The notes below the pieces were generated by a model. That model ran no database searches, had not been told where the DNA came from, and saw only the letters and a program-made list of their open reading frames with translations. A program made the position numbers and the translations under genes. Positions 42,746-50,635 of a DNA stretch of 64,000 nt are shown one piece after another. The stretch is taken from assembly GCA_963762635.1 (NCBI GenBank), contig CAVXLQ010000004.1, positions 310,001 through 374,000 of the forward strand, read 5' to 3'. The stretch comes from Tenggerimyces sp963762635 (lineage in GTDB: Bacteria > Actinomycetota > Actinomycetes > Propionibacteriales > Actinopolymorphaceae). Numbering within the stretch: position 1 is the stretch's first letter; every line of letters starts with the position of its first letter.

Positions 42746-43121
42746 CCGCCGGACTCCGATCGCCCCTCACCCTGACCGACCAGCCCGAGGCTAACTTGCA
42801 AGTCGTTCGACTCCTCCAACCCCACCAGCACCGGCTCGCGCTCCCTCGGCAGGCCCATCCTCCGCCCCAGCCACCCCACCACCACCCCACCACCACCCCA
42901 CCGCCACCCCGTCCCGAGCCGGCCCACCGAGGTGGGTTCCCGCCTCTCTACCGGGTTGGGGTGTCCCGCCCCCACCAATCCAACCGGGTACCGCAAAATG
43001 CGATAACCCCATCGTTGCTGGCCAGCGACCCCACCGCGAGACCCAGGAGCCGAGCTGTGGAGAACTCCCCGAAATCGCCTTCTGTGGAAGAAATCCTGGC
43101 CAGTTGTAGAGATCCGACAAA
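42677..43121. repeat. Left arm of about 445-bp inverted duplication
   Basis: Matches the reverse complement of 45949-46390 almost base for base, apart from scattered substitutions and a length change in a CCACC microsatellite (about 42880-42905). It includes the last about 23 codons of ROK and its downstream spacer. Confidence 0.9.
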
Positions 43122-43153
43122 CAGCTGGAAACCGCTTGCCGGCAGTACCTCGC

Positions 43154-44248
43154 TCAGGTCACGGGTGAGAGGGCGGTCGTAGGCAGCGGGATGCCGAAGC
43201 CGGGTTGGGCGGGAACGGACAACACTCCGTCGACCAACGGGTAGCCGGAGGTGTCGATGCCGGTCGTCGTTCCGGGCACGCCCTCCACGGTCACCACGTT
43301 CCCGAGGCCGGCGGCGAGCTGGGCGGCGTACAGCGACTTCAGCGGCTGGCCCCACGCATGCGGCGAGGCCTGGACGCCGGCCTCGCGCAGCGACGGCATG
43401 ATCTGCCGCCAGGCGGTGAAGCCGTACGACACCACGTCCATCAGCAGTACGTCGAGCAACCCCTCCGACGAGAGCTCCAGCAGGACCGGCACGTCCGGGT
43501 GCGACTCTCCGTCCGCGATCAGCGTCGGCCCGACCAGCGGCCGCAGCAACGAGAGGTCCTCGCGCGTCTCTGGGAACGGTTCCTCGATCCAGAACAGATC
43601 GCAGTCCTCCACCGCCGAGAAGTACTCCACAAACCCCGGCCCCGTGTACCCGTCGTTCGCGTCCACCAGGATCCGCTCCGCCGGATACGCCTCCCGCACG
43701 GCCCGCGTGACCTCGATGTCCCGCCGCAAACCGGCCCGCGGCTCCTGCCAGCGGTACCCGCGCCCGATCTTCAGCTTGAACGCGCGATACCCAGCCGCGA
43801 AGTCCGCCGCGCAGTTCGCCAGCACCGCGTCAAGCCCACGCGGCGCGTCCTCCGGGTCGAGGTCGTCCAGATAGATCGCACCGCTGTAGCAGGTCACCGA
43901 CGGTTCGCCGGCCTTGCCCAGCATCGAGTAAACCGGTTCACCCAGGAGCTGCCCGGCAAGATCGTGCAGCGCGAAGTCGAGCGGCAGCGCGGCCTCGTTC
44001 ACCACCCCAACGGCGGGGTCGAACAGCTCGCCAAGCCGGCTCCCGACCAGGCCCGGCAGCGCCGACAGCGACCCTGCCGCGATCCCCCAACCGGTCGCCC
44101 CGCTCGAGGTCCGCACCACCAGGATCGGCAGCGAACCACCCGACCCGTGGCTGCCCAGGTGCGAGTTGCGCCCGACCGTTCGCGGGTACGAATACGCGAG
44201 CTGGCCGGTTTGGATGCGATCGATACGTTGATCCGCAATCTGCGCCAT
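43154..44248 (-). CDS. Mandelate racemase/muconate-lactonizing (enolase superfamily) enzyme
   Basis: 364 residues. Enolase-superfamily catalysis is visible: Lys pair in FKLKIGRGYR, metal ligands in VDANDGYTG, WIEEPF and the ADGES motif, and a C-terminal His in SPHAWGQPL as general base (MR-like). It removes a proton alpha to a carboxylate in a sugar acid or similar. ATG 44248 (MAQIADQ) is chosen; a GTG at 44272 is possible. The gene ends 33 bp from the inverted duplication. Confidence 0.9.
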   Translation of the reverse strand: MAQIADQRIDRIQTGQLAYSYPRTVGRNSHLGSHGSGGSLPILVVRTSSGATGWGIAAGSLSALPGLVGSRLGELFDPAVGVVNEAALPLDFALHDLAGQLLGEPVYSMLGKAGEPSVTCYSGAIYLDDLDPEDAPRGLDAVLANCAADFAAGYRAFKLKIGRGYRWQEPRAGLRRDIEVTRAVREAYPAERILVDANDGYTGPGFVEYFSAVEDCDLFWIEEPFPETREDLSLLRPLVGPTLIADGESHPDVPVLLELSSEGLLDVLLMDVVSYGFTAWRQIMPSLREAGVQASPHAWGQPLKSLYAAQLAAGLGNVVTVEGVPGTTTGIDTSGYPLVDGVLSVPAQPGFGIPLPTTALSPVT

Positions 44249-44321
44249 GGCCCCATTCTTGCCGGCCCCCACCCGAAGCTGTCACGATCAAGGAGACGGT
44301 CGGTAAGGGGAGGGGGAGCCG

Positions 44322-45948
44322 ATGGCGCGCATCGAATTCCGCCGTCAGCTCTCCGCGGTTGGTGTCGTCTTCGCCAATCCGGGCTTGCGCGACTGTCAGC
44401 TCGCGCTCGCCCTGGCCAGGGTCGTCGATTTGGCACAGCTGGTAGCGGTTTCTGCTTACCTGTATGGGCAAGGAGGTGCCGCACCGGTCGCGGCGTACGG
44501 TGTGATCCGGGCCGTGGCGGCGGCCGTTGGAGTGCCCGTCATCACCACCGGGACGGGGCGATTCGGCCACGGTGGGATGCTCCGCATTCTCGGTTTCCTG
44601 GCCGCCGTCGCGACCGCGGGAATGGCCGTCGCGATGTTCGTCGCCGGTCCGGTTTCGGTCGTCCTGATCCTCGCCGGAGTCGGCGGGCTCGCGATCGGCG
44701 CGTTCCGGCCGATCTGCTCCGCGCTGATGCCGTCGCTGGTGACGACGCCGGAGGAGCTCGTCGCGTGCAACGCCGCGACAGGTCTGCTCGACGGCGCGAG
44801 TACGTTGGTCGGCCCGCTGCTCGCCGGCGGTCTGCTCGGGCTGCTCGGACCCGACTGGGCGGTCGTGGTCACCGCCGTTCTGTTGGTCGCGACCGGGGTT
44901 CTGTCCGGGCGGCTCCCGGTGCCGACCGCGATGCCGCACGTCGGCGAGGACACCTCGCTGCTGGACGGCGTACGCACGTTCGTCCGGACGCCGCAGACCC
45001 GCCTACTCGGCATCCTCGGCATGCTGCAGACCTGCGTACGCGGCGCGATGAACGTGATCATCGTCGCGCTCGCGATCGACCTCCTGCGCGTCGGCGAACC
45101 CGGCCTCGGCATCCTCTTCGCCGCCCTCGGCGTCGGCGGCCTGATCGGCCTTCCGCTGACGCTCGGGCTCGTGCGGCGGCAGTCGTTGTACCGCTCGTTC
45201 GGCGCCGGTTTGATCCTGTTCGGGGCGCCGTTGGCGTTGACCGGCGCGGTGCCAGTGTTCGCGATTGCCCTTCTGTTGTTCGCGATTGTCGGCATCGGGA
45301 ACGACTTCCTCGATGTCTCCTGCTACAGCGCGATCCCGCGCGCGGTGCCCGATCACCTGCTGGCGCGCATCTTCGGCGTGCTCGAGGCCGCGTACCAGAT
45401 CGGCATGGCTCTGGGCGCCGCGTTGGCCGGAGTCTTGCTTGCGGCGTTCGACATCCGGCTGTCGCTGGTGATCGTGGGCTTGGTGCTGCCTCTCGGGGCG
45501 ATCGTCTGTGCTCGTTGGTTTATCCGGTTCGACCAGGACCTCGGGACGCGCGACGCCGAGGTGGATCTGCTGCGCGCGCAACCACTGTTCGCGCCGCTGC
45601 CGATGCCCGTGCTGGACAACCTCGCGAGCCGGTTGTCGCCTGTGCGGTTCGCTCCGTGCGGAGGTGATCATGACGCAGGGCGAGGAGGGCGATCGGTACG
45701 TGCTGATCGTCGAGGGAACGGTCGCGATCTCCAAGGACGGTGCGGAACTCGCGTCCCTCGGCGCCGGTGAGGCTTTCGGCGAGATCGCCCTGGTGCGCAA
45801 CACGCCGCGGACCGCGACGGCCGTCGCGTCGACCGGCGTGGAAGCGCGAACGCTGGACCGTGCGGCATTTCTCGCGGCCCTGGGCCTCGACCCCCGCGCC
45901 CGTGCCGCGGCCGAGTCCGTCGCCGACGTCCGCCAGCGGCGCGGCTAG
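44322..45948 (+). pseudogene. MFS transporter fused to cyclic-nucleotide-binding domain, frameshifted
   Basis: The first frame (to 45770) encodes a 12-helix MFS protein from ATG 44322 (GGGGGAG upstream) up to VDLLRAQPLFAPLPMPVLDNLASRL. The cNMP domain continues in another frame: VIMTQGEEGDRYVLIVEG, GAGEAFGEIALVRNTPRTATAVA, to TAG 45948. Deleting one base in CCGTGCGGAGGTG (about 45655-45667) would make one 541-residue protein. In this family the C-terminal domain may gate transport by cAMP-like ligands. Only 49 bp separate it from the divergent enolase gene. Confidence 0.82.
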
Positions 45949-46390
45949 TTTGTCGGGTTCCTACAACTGGCCGGGTTTTCTTCCACAGAAGGCGATTTCG
46001 GGGAGTTCTCCACAGCTCGGCTCCTGGGTCTCGCGGTGGGGTCGCTGACCAGCAACGATGGGGTTATCGCATTTTGCGGTACCCGGTTGGATTGGTGGGG
46101 GCGGGACACCCCAACCCGGTAGAGAGGCGGGAACCCACCTCGGTGGGCCGGCTCGGGACGGGGTGGCGGTGGGGCTGTGGGTGGTGGTGGGGTGGCTGGG
46201 GCGGAGGATGGGCCTGCCGAGTAAGTGCGAGCCGGTGCTGGTGGGGGTTGGAGGAGTCGAACGACTAGCAAGATAGCCTCGGGCTGGTCGGTCAGGGTGA
46301 GGGGCGATCGGAGTCCGGCGGTTAGCCGAAGGCGGCGAGGGCGGCGCCAATGAGGCCGGCGTCGGGGCCGAGGGTGGCTTGGATGATCGG
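45949..46390. repeat. Right arm of about 445-bp inverted duplication
   Basis: Begins one base after the MFS-cNMP stop and runs into the last 23 codons of the intact ROK gene. Non-coding up to 46321. It includes a G-rich GGTGG microsatellite (about 46160-46195) that differs in length from the left arm. Confidence 0.9.
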
Positions 46391-47131
46391 GGGCGCGTTC
46401 GGGCGGCGGGAGGTTTGGCCTCGGTACGTGTCCCGCAACGCTTCCCACAGCGGCGTGGCGGCGGTGCCTAGGCCGCCGCCGAGCACCACTAGGGGTGGGT
46501 CGAGGAGGGCGACGACGTCGGCTAGCACCAGGCCCAGGGCTTGGCCGGCTGAGGTCAGGTCGCCAGCCCGGGCCGCGAGCCCCGCGCCCGAGGCGAAGGA
46601 CTCCAGGTTCCCTTGCCAGGAAGGGTGAATGGACGCCGGTACGGACAGTTCGCCGAGCGCGATCGCCTCGCCGCGGTGGCCGGCGAGCAGGCGGCCGTCG
46701 GCTATCAACGTCGACGAGAGGCCGGTGCCGAGCGACACGTAGAACAAGCCGTCGTACGAACGGCCCGCGCCCAGCCGCCACTCCGCCAACGCGCCGCAGC
46801 GGACGTCGGACTCCACCACCACCGGCACGCCTGGATAGAGATCGGAGAGCAGAGCAGCGGGCTGCGTGGTCCAGTCCAGCACCTCAGAAGACGTCAAGAG
46901 CCCGGATCGGGAGACGTACTCGGGCATCCCCACGCCCAACCCCACAACGGAAAGCTCCCGCGAGCGCGCCGCCGAAACCAACGACGCGGCCAAAGACAAT
47001 GTCCCCGCCAGCCCGGGATCCCGCGGCGGCGTAGGCATCGAGGACGAATGGACGACCGAACCGTCCGGGGCAACCAGTGCCCCGGCGAGTTTCGTGCCGC
47101 CCACGTCGAGGGCGACGGCTACTCGGTCCAC
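46322..47131 (-). CDS. ROK-family sugar kinase-like protein
   Basis: 269 residues: ATP-binding DVGGTKLAGALV at residue about 9, SLGTGLSSTLIADGRLLAGHRGEA, and GGGLGTAATP near the C-terminus. The His and the CxCGxxGC zinc motif of ROK glucokinases are missing (GELSVPASIHPSWQGNLE), so it may bind another sugar. GTG 47131 overlaps the PhyH stop by 13 nt. Last gene of the araC-phyH-ROK unit; its 3' end is part of the inverted duplication. Confidence 0.85.
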   Translation of the reverse strand: MDRVAVALDVGGTKLAGALVAPDGSVVHSSSMPTPPRDPGLAGTLSLAASLVSAARSRELSVVGLGVGMPEYVSRSGLLTSSEVLDWTTQPAALLSDLYPGVPVVVESDVRCGALAEWRLGAGRSYDGLFYVSLGTGLSSTLIADGRLLAGHRGEAIALGELSVPASIHPSWQGNLESFASGAGLAARAGDLTSAGQALGLVLADVVALLDPPLVVLGGGLGTAATPLWEALRDTYRGQTSRRPNAPPIIQATLGPDAGLIGAALAAFG

Positions 47132-47871
47132 TCCGGCCGCTGCCAGGAGAAGTCCCGCGCCACCGGCAGCGGACGGTGCTGCCCGTGGAAGCCCATGATG
47201 TAAGCCCGTCGAGGCGTCGTGGACACGTTCGGCCCCGCGTAGTGCACGGTCCGGCAGTGGTGGATCGTCGCCCCACCCGCCGGGATCGGGCACGCGACCT
47301 CGTCCGCGACCAGCTCAGCAGAGTCCACCTCGAGCGCATGCGCATCGGCGGACGCCAGGTGGTGCGGTACGACGTCGCGCACGTGGCTGCCCGGGACGAA
47401 GTGCATGCACCCATTCTCGACCGTCGCCTCCTGCAACGGCATCCAGATACTCAGCGCCGTGTGCAGAACGGCCGGATTCCAGTACGCCTCGTCCTGATGC
47501 CACGGCGTCGGCGCACCCAGTCCCGGCGGCTTCATGATCGCGTGGTCGCCGCTGTGCTCCGCCTCCGGACCGAGCAGCTGCCGCGCGAGCGCCAACGCGT
47601 TCCGCCGCGCGAGCGTCGAGGCGAGCTCCGGCGCGTACTTGTCCGGGCTGAGGATCTGCGGCAACGTCTCGCGCCCCTCGTCGTCCAGCTCGGACAGCTC
47701 CAGGTGGTCGCCCTTGTCGAAGCCGTCCCGCCGGCTGAACAACCGGTCGTACACCTCACGCATAGCGGCGATCTCGTCAGCCGTCGTCAGCTGCTCGATC
47801 GCCAGGAAGCCGTCGCGATGGAACGCCGCGACCTGCGCGTCGCTCAGCCGGATGGTCGTCGTCTCAGTCAT
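47119..47871 (-). CDS. Phytanoyl-CoA dioxygenase (PhyH) family protein
   Basis: 250 residues. Fe(II)/2-oxoglutarate motifs: HxD at His125-Asp127 (TPWHQDEAYW), distal His210 (TVHYAGPN) and 2OG-binding Arg soon after (TTPRRAY). It hydroxylates an unknown small molecule. ATG 47871 overlaps the AraC stop by 8 nt. The neighbouring AraC/ROK genes suggest a carbohydrate or polyol substrate, by inference. Confidence 0.9.
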   Translation of the reverse strand: MTETTTIRLSDAQVAAFHRDGFLAIEQLTTADEIAAMREVYDRLFSRRDGFDKGDHLELSELDDEGRETLPQILSPDKYAPELASTLARRNALALARQLLGPEAEHSGDHAIMKPPGLGAPTPWHQDEAYWNPAVLHTALSIWMPLQEATVENGCMHFVPGSHVRDVVPHHLASADAHALEVDSAELVADEVACPIPAGGATIHHCRTVHYAGPNVSTTPRRAYIMGFHGQHRPLPVARDFSWQRPEWTE

Positions 47872-48802
47872 CGGATCTCCCTTCCTGACTCGACGCTACG
47901 GACAACGTAGAGGCAGAACTTGACCGTACGGGCCACACAGTTGACCGCAACGCGCGCGAGTGGTCGCGCAACGTCCGCGGGCTCACGCCATGCTGCCGCC
48001 GGAACGCGCGCGAGAACGCGGCGAGCTCGGAAAACCCACACTCATGGGCGATCCGCGAGATCGGGTCGTCCGTCCCCGCCACCCGTTCCCGCGCCCGGTC
48101 CAGCCGAAAGCGCCGCAGGTACGTCATCGGCGTAAGCCCGAGCTCAGCGCCGAAGCTGCGCCCGAGCTGCTTCGGCGACAGGTGCGCGACCTGAGCCAGT
48201 GCGCGCAGATCCAGCGGATCCCCATAGTGCGCGGCGATGAACGTCACCACAGCACGCAGCTCGGGCCGGATCTCCGCGATTGCCGCCGAAGGCTCGTCCC
48301 GCACCAGCTCCGCCACGGCCAGCGCGGCGAGCGCACGAGCCCGGAACACCCGATCGGCTCCACCCCCATGCGCCGCGGCGACGGTCTCGCCGATCAACGA
48401 GCACACCCGAGCCGAAGGGGAGGTGACCACAAGCGGAAGGTCGAAGCGGGCCAACAGATCCACCGGACCGGAGCGCAGCGAGCAGCCGAACCCGGCCAGC
48501 GCCAACGTCGAGGTCCCAGCGTTCGCGGACATCCGACGCTGACCGGGACGAAGGATCACGACCTGCCCGGCCTGCGCGACCACCCGACGTTCGCCCAGCT
48601 CGACAGCGCAAGCACCGTCGCGGATCAGCCAGATCTCGCCGTGCGGCTGAGACGGCAGACCGAGCTGCCAGCGCGGCCCGACCACGACGTCGTACGCCTC
48701 GTGCAGCGTGAACGTCGCGCTCTCCCAGAGGCCGTCGAGATCCACGTGGTCCTGCCGGATCCAGTCGGGATTCTCCCAGACCACGCCGCACTCCTGGTCC
48801 AT
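47864..48802 (-). CDS. AraC-family transcriptional regulator
   Basis: 312 residues. An N-terminal cupin sensor (PHGEIWLIRDGACAVELGERRVVAQAGQVVILRPG) is followed by the double HTH: LDLRALAQVAHLSPKQLGRSFGAELGLTPMTYLRRFRLDRARERV and ISRIAHECGFSELAAFSRAFRRQHGVSP. First gene of the leftward unit. Divergent from the GntR gene, with a shared dyad between them. Confidence 0.92.
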   Translation of the reverse strand: MDQECGVVWENPDWIRQDHVDLDGLWESATFTLHEAYDVVVGPRWQLGLPSQPHGEIWLIRDGACAVELGERRVVAQAGQVVILRPGQRRMSANAGTSTLALAGFGCSLRSGPVDLLARFDLPLVVTSPSARVCSLIGETVAAAHGGGADRVFRARALAALAVAELVRDEPSAAIAEIRPELRAVVTFIAAHYGDPLDLRALAQVAHLSPKQLGRSFGAELGLTPMTYLRRFRLDRARERVAGTDDPISRIAHECGFSELAAFSRAFRRQHGVSPRTLRDHSRALRSTVWPVRSSSASTLSVASSQEGRSDD

Positions 48803-48827
48803 AGTGGTCTAGAATAGCGAACCACTA
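48802..48827. promoter_or_regulatory. Dyad between araC and gntR
   Basis: TAGTGGT (48802-48808) and ACCACTA (48821-48827) are perfect 7-bp arms with a 12-nt spacer containing TCTAGAATAGCG. The TCTAGA core resembles GntR/HutC-type GT-N-TA-N-AC sites. It lies 23 bp upstream of the GntR ATG and over the AraC start, so it can control both directions. Confidence 0.6.
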
Positions 48828-48849
48828 GCCCCGCAATGCAAGGAACGAC

Positions 48850-49608
48850 ATGGTGCTCGAAAGCGTGCGGAAGGACGGTGCCGAGCCGCCGTCGCTGCAG
48901 GTCTACCGCATGATCGCGGGCGAGATCGCGCGCGGATCGCTCGGTCCGGGCGGCCGGTTGCCGGCCGAGCGCGAGCTGTCCGCCCAGCTCGGCGTGAGCC
49001 GCGCGACCCTCCGCGTCGCCTTGAACGCGCTGCACGACGACGGGCTGGTCGAGCCGGCGCACGGGCGCGGCTGGCACGTGGTCGAGCCGGGTGTGGTCGA
49101 GGAGGGCCAGGACCCGCCGCTCAGCTTCACCGAGATGGCCGTGGCGCGTGGGTTGGTCCCGACCGCCGACGTGCTGGTCCGCGAGGTCCGCAGCGCCACG
49201 CTCGAGGAGGCCGACGAGCTCGGCATCGCTCCCGGCTCGGAGGTGTTCTGCCTCGACCGGCTCCGCAAGCTGGACGGCGTCGCCGTCGCGGTCGCCAGTA
49301 CATGCATGCCGGTGGCGCTCGTACGCGAGATCGTCGACGTCGACTTCACCACCACGTCGCTCTACGCGGCGCTGAGGGAACGTTGTCAGCTCCACCCGAG
49401 CCGCGCCGACTACGTCCTGCAAGCCCAGGGCGCGGCGGGCAGCGAGGCCAAGTCGCTCGGCCTTGTCGAGGGCGAGGCCGTGCTGGTCGGGAGCTACATC
49501 TGCTTCGACGAGGCCGACCGCGCGTTCGAGGTCGGCCGCATCACATACCGCGGTGACCGCTACAGGTTCCGCACCGTCTTGCGAGAGGGGCCAAGACATG
49601 GGGCGTAG
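48850..49608 (+). CDS. GntR-family regulator, HutC subfamily (UTRA domain)
   Basis: 252 residues. wHTH: SLQVYRMIAGEIARGSLGPGGRLPAERELSAQLGVSRATLRVALNALHDDGLVEPAHGRGWHV; UTRA ligand domain (TADVLVREVRSATLEEADELGIAPGSEVFCLDRLRKLDGVAVAV). HutC members sense phosphosugars or similar metabolites and repress the adjacent operon. The final codons EGPRHGA overlap a duplicated start region of the cupin gene. Confidence 0.92.
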   Translation: MVLESVRKDGAEPPSLQVYRMIAGEIARGSLGPGGRLPAERELSAQLGVSRATLRVALNALHDDGLVEPAHGRGWHVVEPGVVEEGQDPPLSFTEMAVARGLVPTADVLVREVRSATLEEADELGIAPGSEVFCLDRLRKLDGVAVAVASTCMPVALVREIVDVDFTTTSLYAALRERCQLHPSRADYVLQAQGAAGSEAKSLGLVEGEAVLVGSYICFDEADRAFEVGRITYRGDRYRFRTVLREGPRHGA

Positions 49609-49880
49609 GCCATCGCCGCGACCTTCGTTCGACAGGCCGACCGCGATCAAGCGGGACGACGCCGTCCTGCACCTCTGGGGTGACGCGGAAACACAGCCTG
49701 GCTTCGTCGAGGACCGCATCCGCCCAGGGCGGATCGAGCAGGAGGGGCCCAGACATGGGGCGTAGGCCATCGCCGCGACCTTCGTTCGACAGGCCGACCG
49801 CGATCAAGCGGGACGACGCCGTCCTGCACCTCTGGGGTGACGAGGAAGCTGGCTTCGTCGAGGACCGCATCTACGTGTCG
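49585..49880 (+). repeat. 157-bp tandem duplication at the gntR/cupin junction
   Basis: 49585-49741 and the following 49742-49880 are nearly identical for the first about 95 bp and then again through GGCTTCGTCGAGGACCGCATC. Each copy contains GAGGGGCC-AGACATGGGGCGTAG, i.e. the GntR-type stop and the cupin-type ATG. Confidence 0.92.
49598..49765 (+). pseudogene. Truncated duplicate of the cupin N-terminus (55 aa)
   Basis: ATG 49598 encodes a protein matching the first 38 residues of the cupin at 49755, then diverging and ending EQEGPRHGA, the same tail as GntR, because it runs into the duplicated copy. It has GAGGGG upstream and could be translated, but has no complete domain. A tandem-duplication by-product. 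Confidence 0.7.
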
Positions 49881-50621
49881 TCGGACAAGATTCACCAACT
49901 GGAGTTGAGTCTTCCGCCCAGCGGGCGGTTCCAGCACTCCGACGCCAACCGTACGGTGTTCGCGGCCGACGAGATCTACTACGTCCTCGAGGGAACGTTG
50001 GTCATCGCCAACCCCGCGACGGGCGAGGTGCAGCGCGCCAACACCGGCGACGCGATCTTCTTCCGTCGAGACACCTGGCATCACGGCTTCAACTACGACG
50101 CGTCCAACCAGCTGCGCGTGCTCGAGCTGTTCGCGCCGCCGCCCTCGCAGGGAACGTCGTCGACGTACGCGAAGACGAAGGACAACCTCACGTCCTGGGT
50201 GTACCACGACAACTCGCAGTTGACGCAGTGGCCGCTCGACGAGGACAAGATCCGCGGCAACCAGTCCCTGCGCGTGATCCGTCGCGAGGACGTGCTCTAT
50301 CGCTTGGAGACCCCGGACGGCGACCTGCTCGTCGGCCTGCTCGCGAGCACCGAGCACCTCACGGTCGGCCGCGGCGAGCTGCTGCCCGGCCGGCGCGGAC
50401 CCGTCGAGGAGCACGGCGGGGACGAGAGCCTGTACGTCCTCGAGGGCCGGCTGAACGTCTTCTTCCCCGACGCCGACGGCGGCGAGAGCTGGTGTGAGCT
50501 CGGCCCGGGCGACGGTTGCTACGTGCCGCAGGGGGCGCGGCATCAGTACCAGAACGTGTCGGCGCGATCGGCGGTCTTCCTCTTCGCCGTCGCCCCGTCC
50601 TACCTACCTGTCACGGGGTAA
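49755..50621 (+). CDS. Bicupin-domain protein
   Basis: 288 residues with two cupin domains: RFQHSDANRTVFAADEIYYVLEGTLVIANP...GDAIFFRRDTWHHGF (residues about 55-110) and LPGRRGPVEEHGGDESLYVLEGRLNVFFPD...GDGCYVPQGARHQY (about 220-275). Both keep His/Glu metal ligands. May isomerise or oxidise a sugar-type ligand, or sense one. ATG 49755 has GGAGGGG 7 nt upstream. Second gene of the GntR operon, 14 bp before the binding protein. Confidence 0.88.
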   Translation: MGRRPSPRPSFDRPTAIKRDDAVLHLWGDEEAGFVEDRIYVSSDKIHQLELSLPPSGRFQHSDANRTVFAADEIYYVLEGTLVIANPATGEVQRANTGDAIFFRRDTWHHGFNYDASNQLRVLELFAPPPSQGTSSTYAKTKDNLTSWVYHDNSQLTQWPLDEDKIRGNQSLRVIRREDVLYRLETPDGDLLVGLLASTEHLTVGRGELLPGRRGPVEEHGGDESLYVLEGRLNVFFPDADGGESWCELGPGDGCYVPQGARHQYQNVSARSAVFLFAVAPSYLPVTG

Positions 50622-50635
50622 CAAAGGGAGCGAGC

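Larger units (their letters stand above)
42194..43153. other. 960-bp non-coding region: ROK remnant, palindromic repeats, inverted duplication
   Basis: No intact gene. It contains the decayed 3' part of a ROK gene, three 48-bp palindromes and the left arm of a 445-bp inverted duplication. Ordinary-looking ORFs here are low-complexity Pro/Thr or Trp/Gly reads of CCACC and palindrome repeats. Confidence 0.8.

Noticed and set aside
42448..43182. 244-codon Pro/Thr-rich ORF
   Set aside because: Runs through palindromes, microsatellite and the inverted-duplication arm; no homology except the decayed ROK segment.
42677..46390. Insertion sequence or composite transposon
   Set aside because: No transposase gene, no short terminal repeats or target duplications at the arm ends; the arms are duplicated host ROK sequence.
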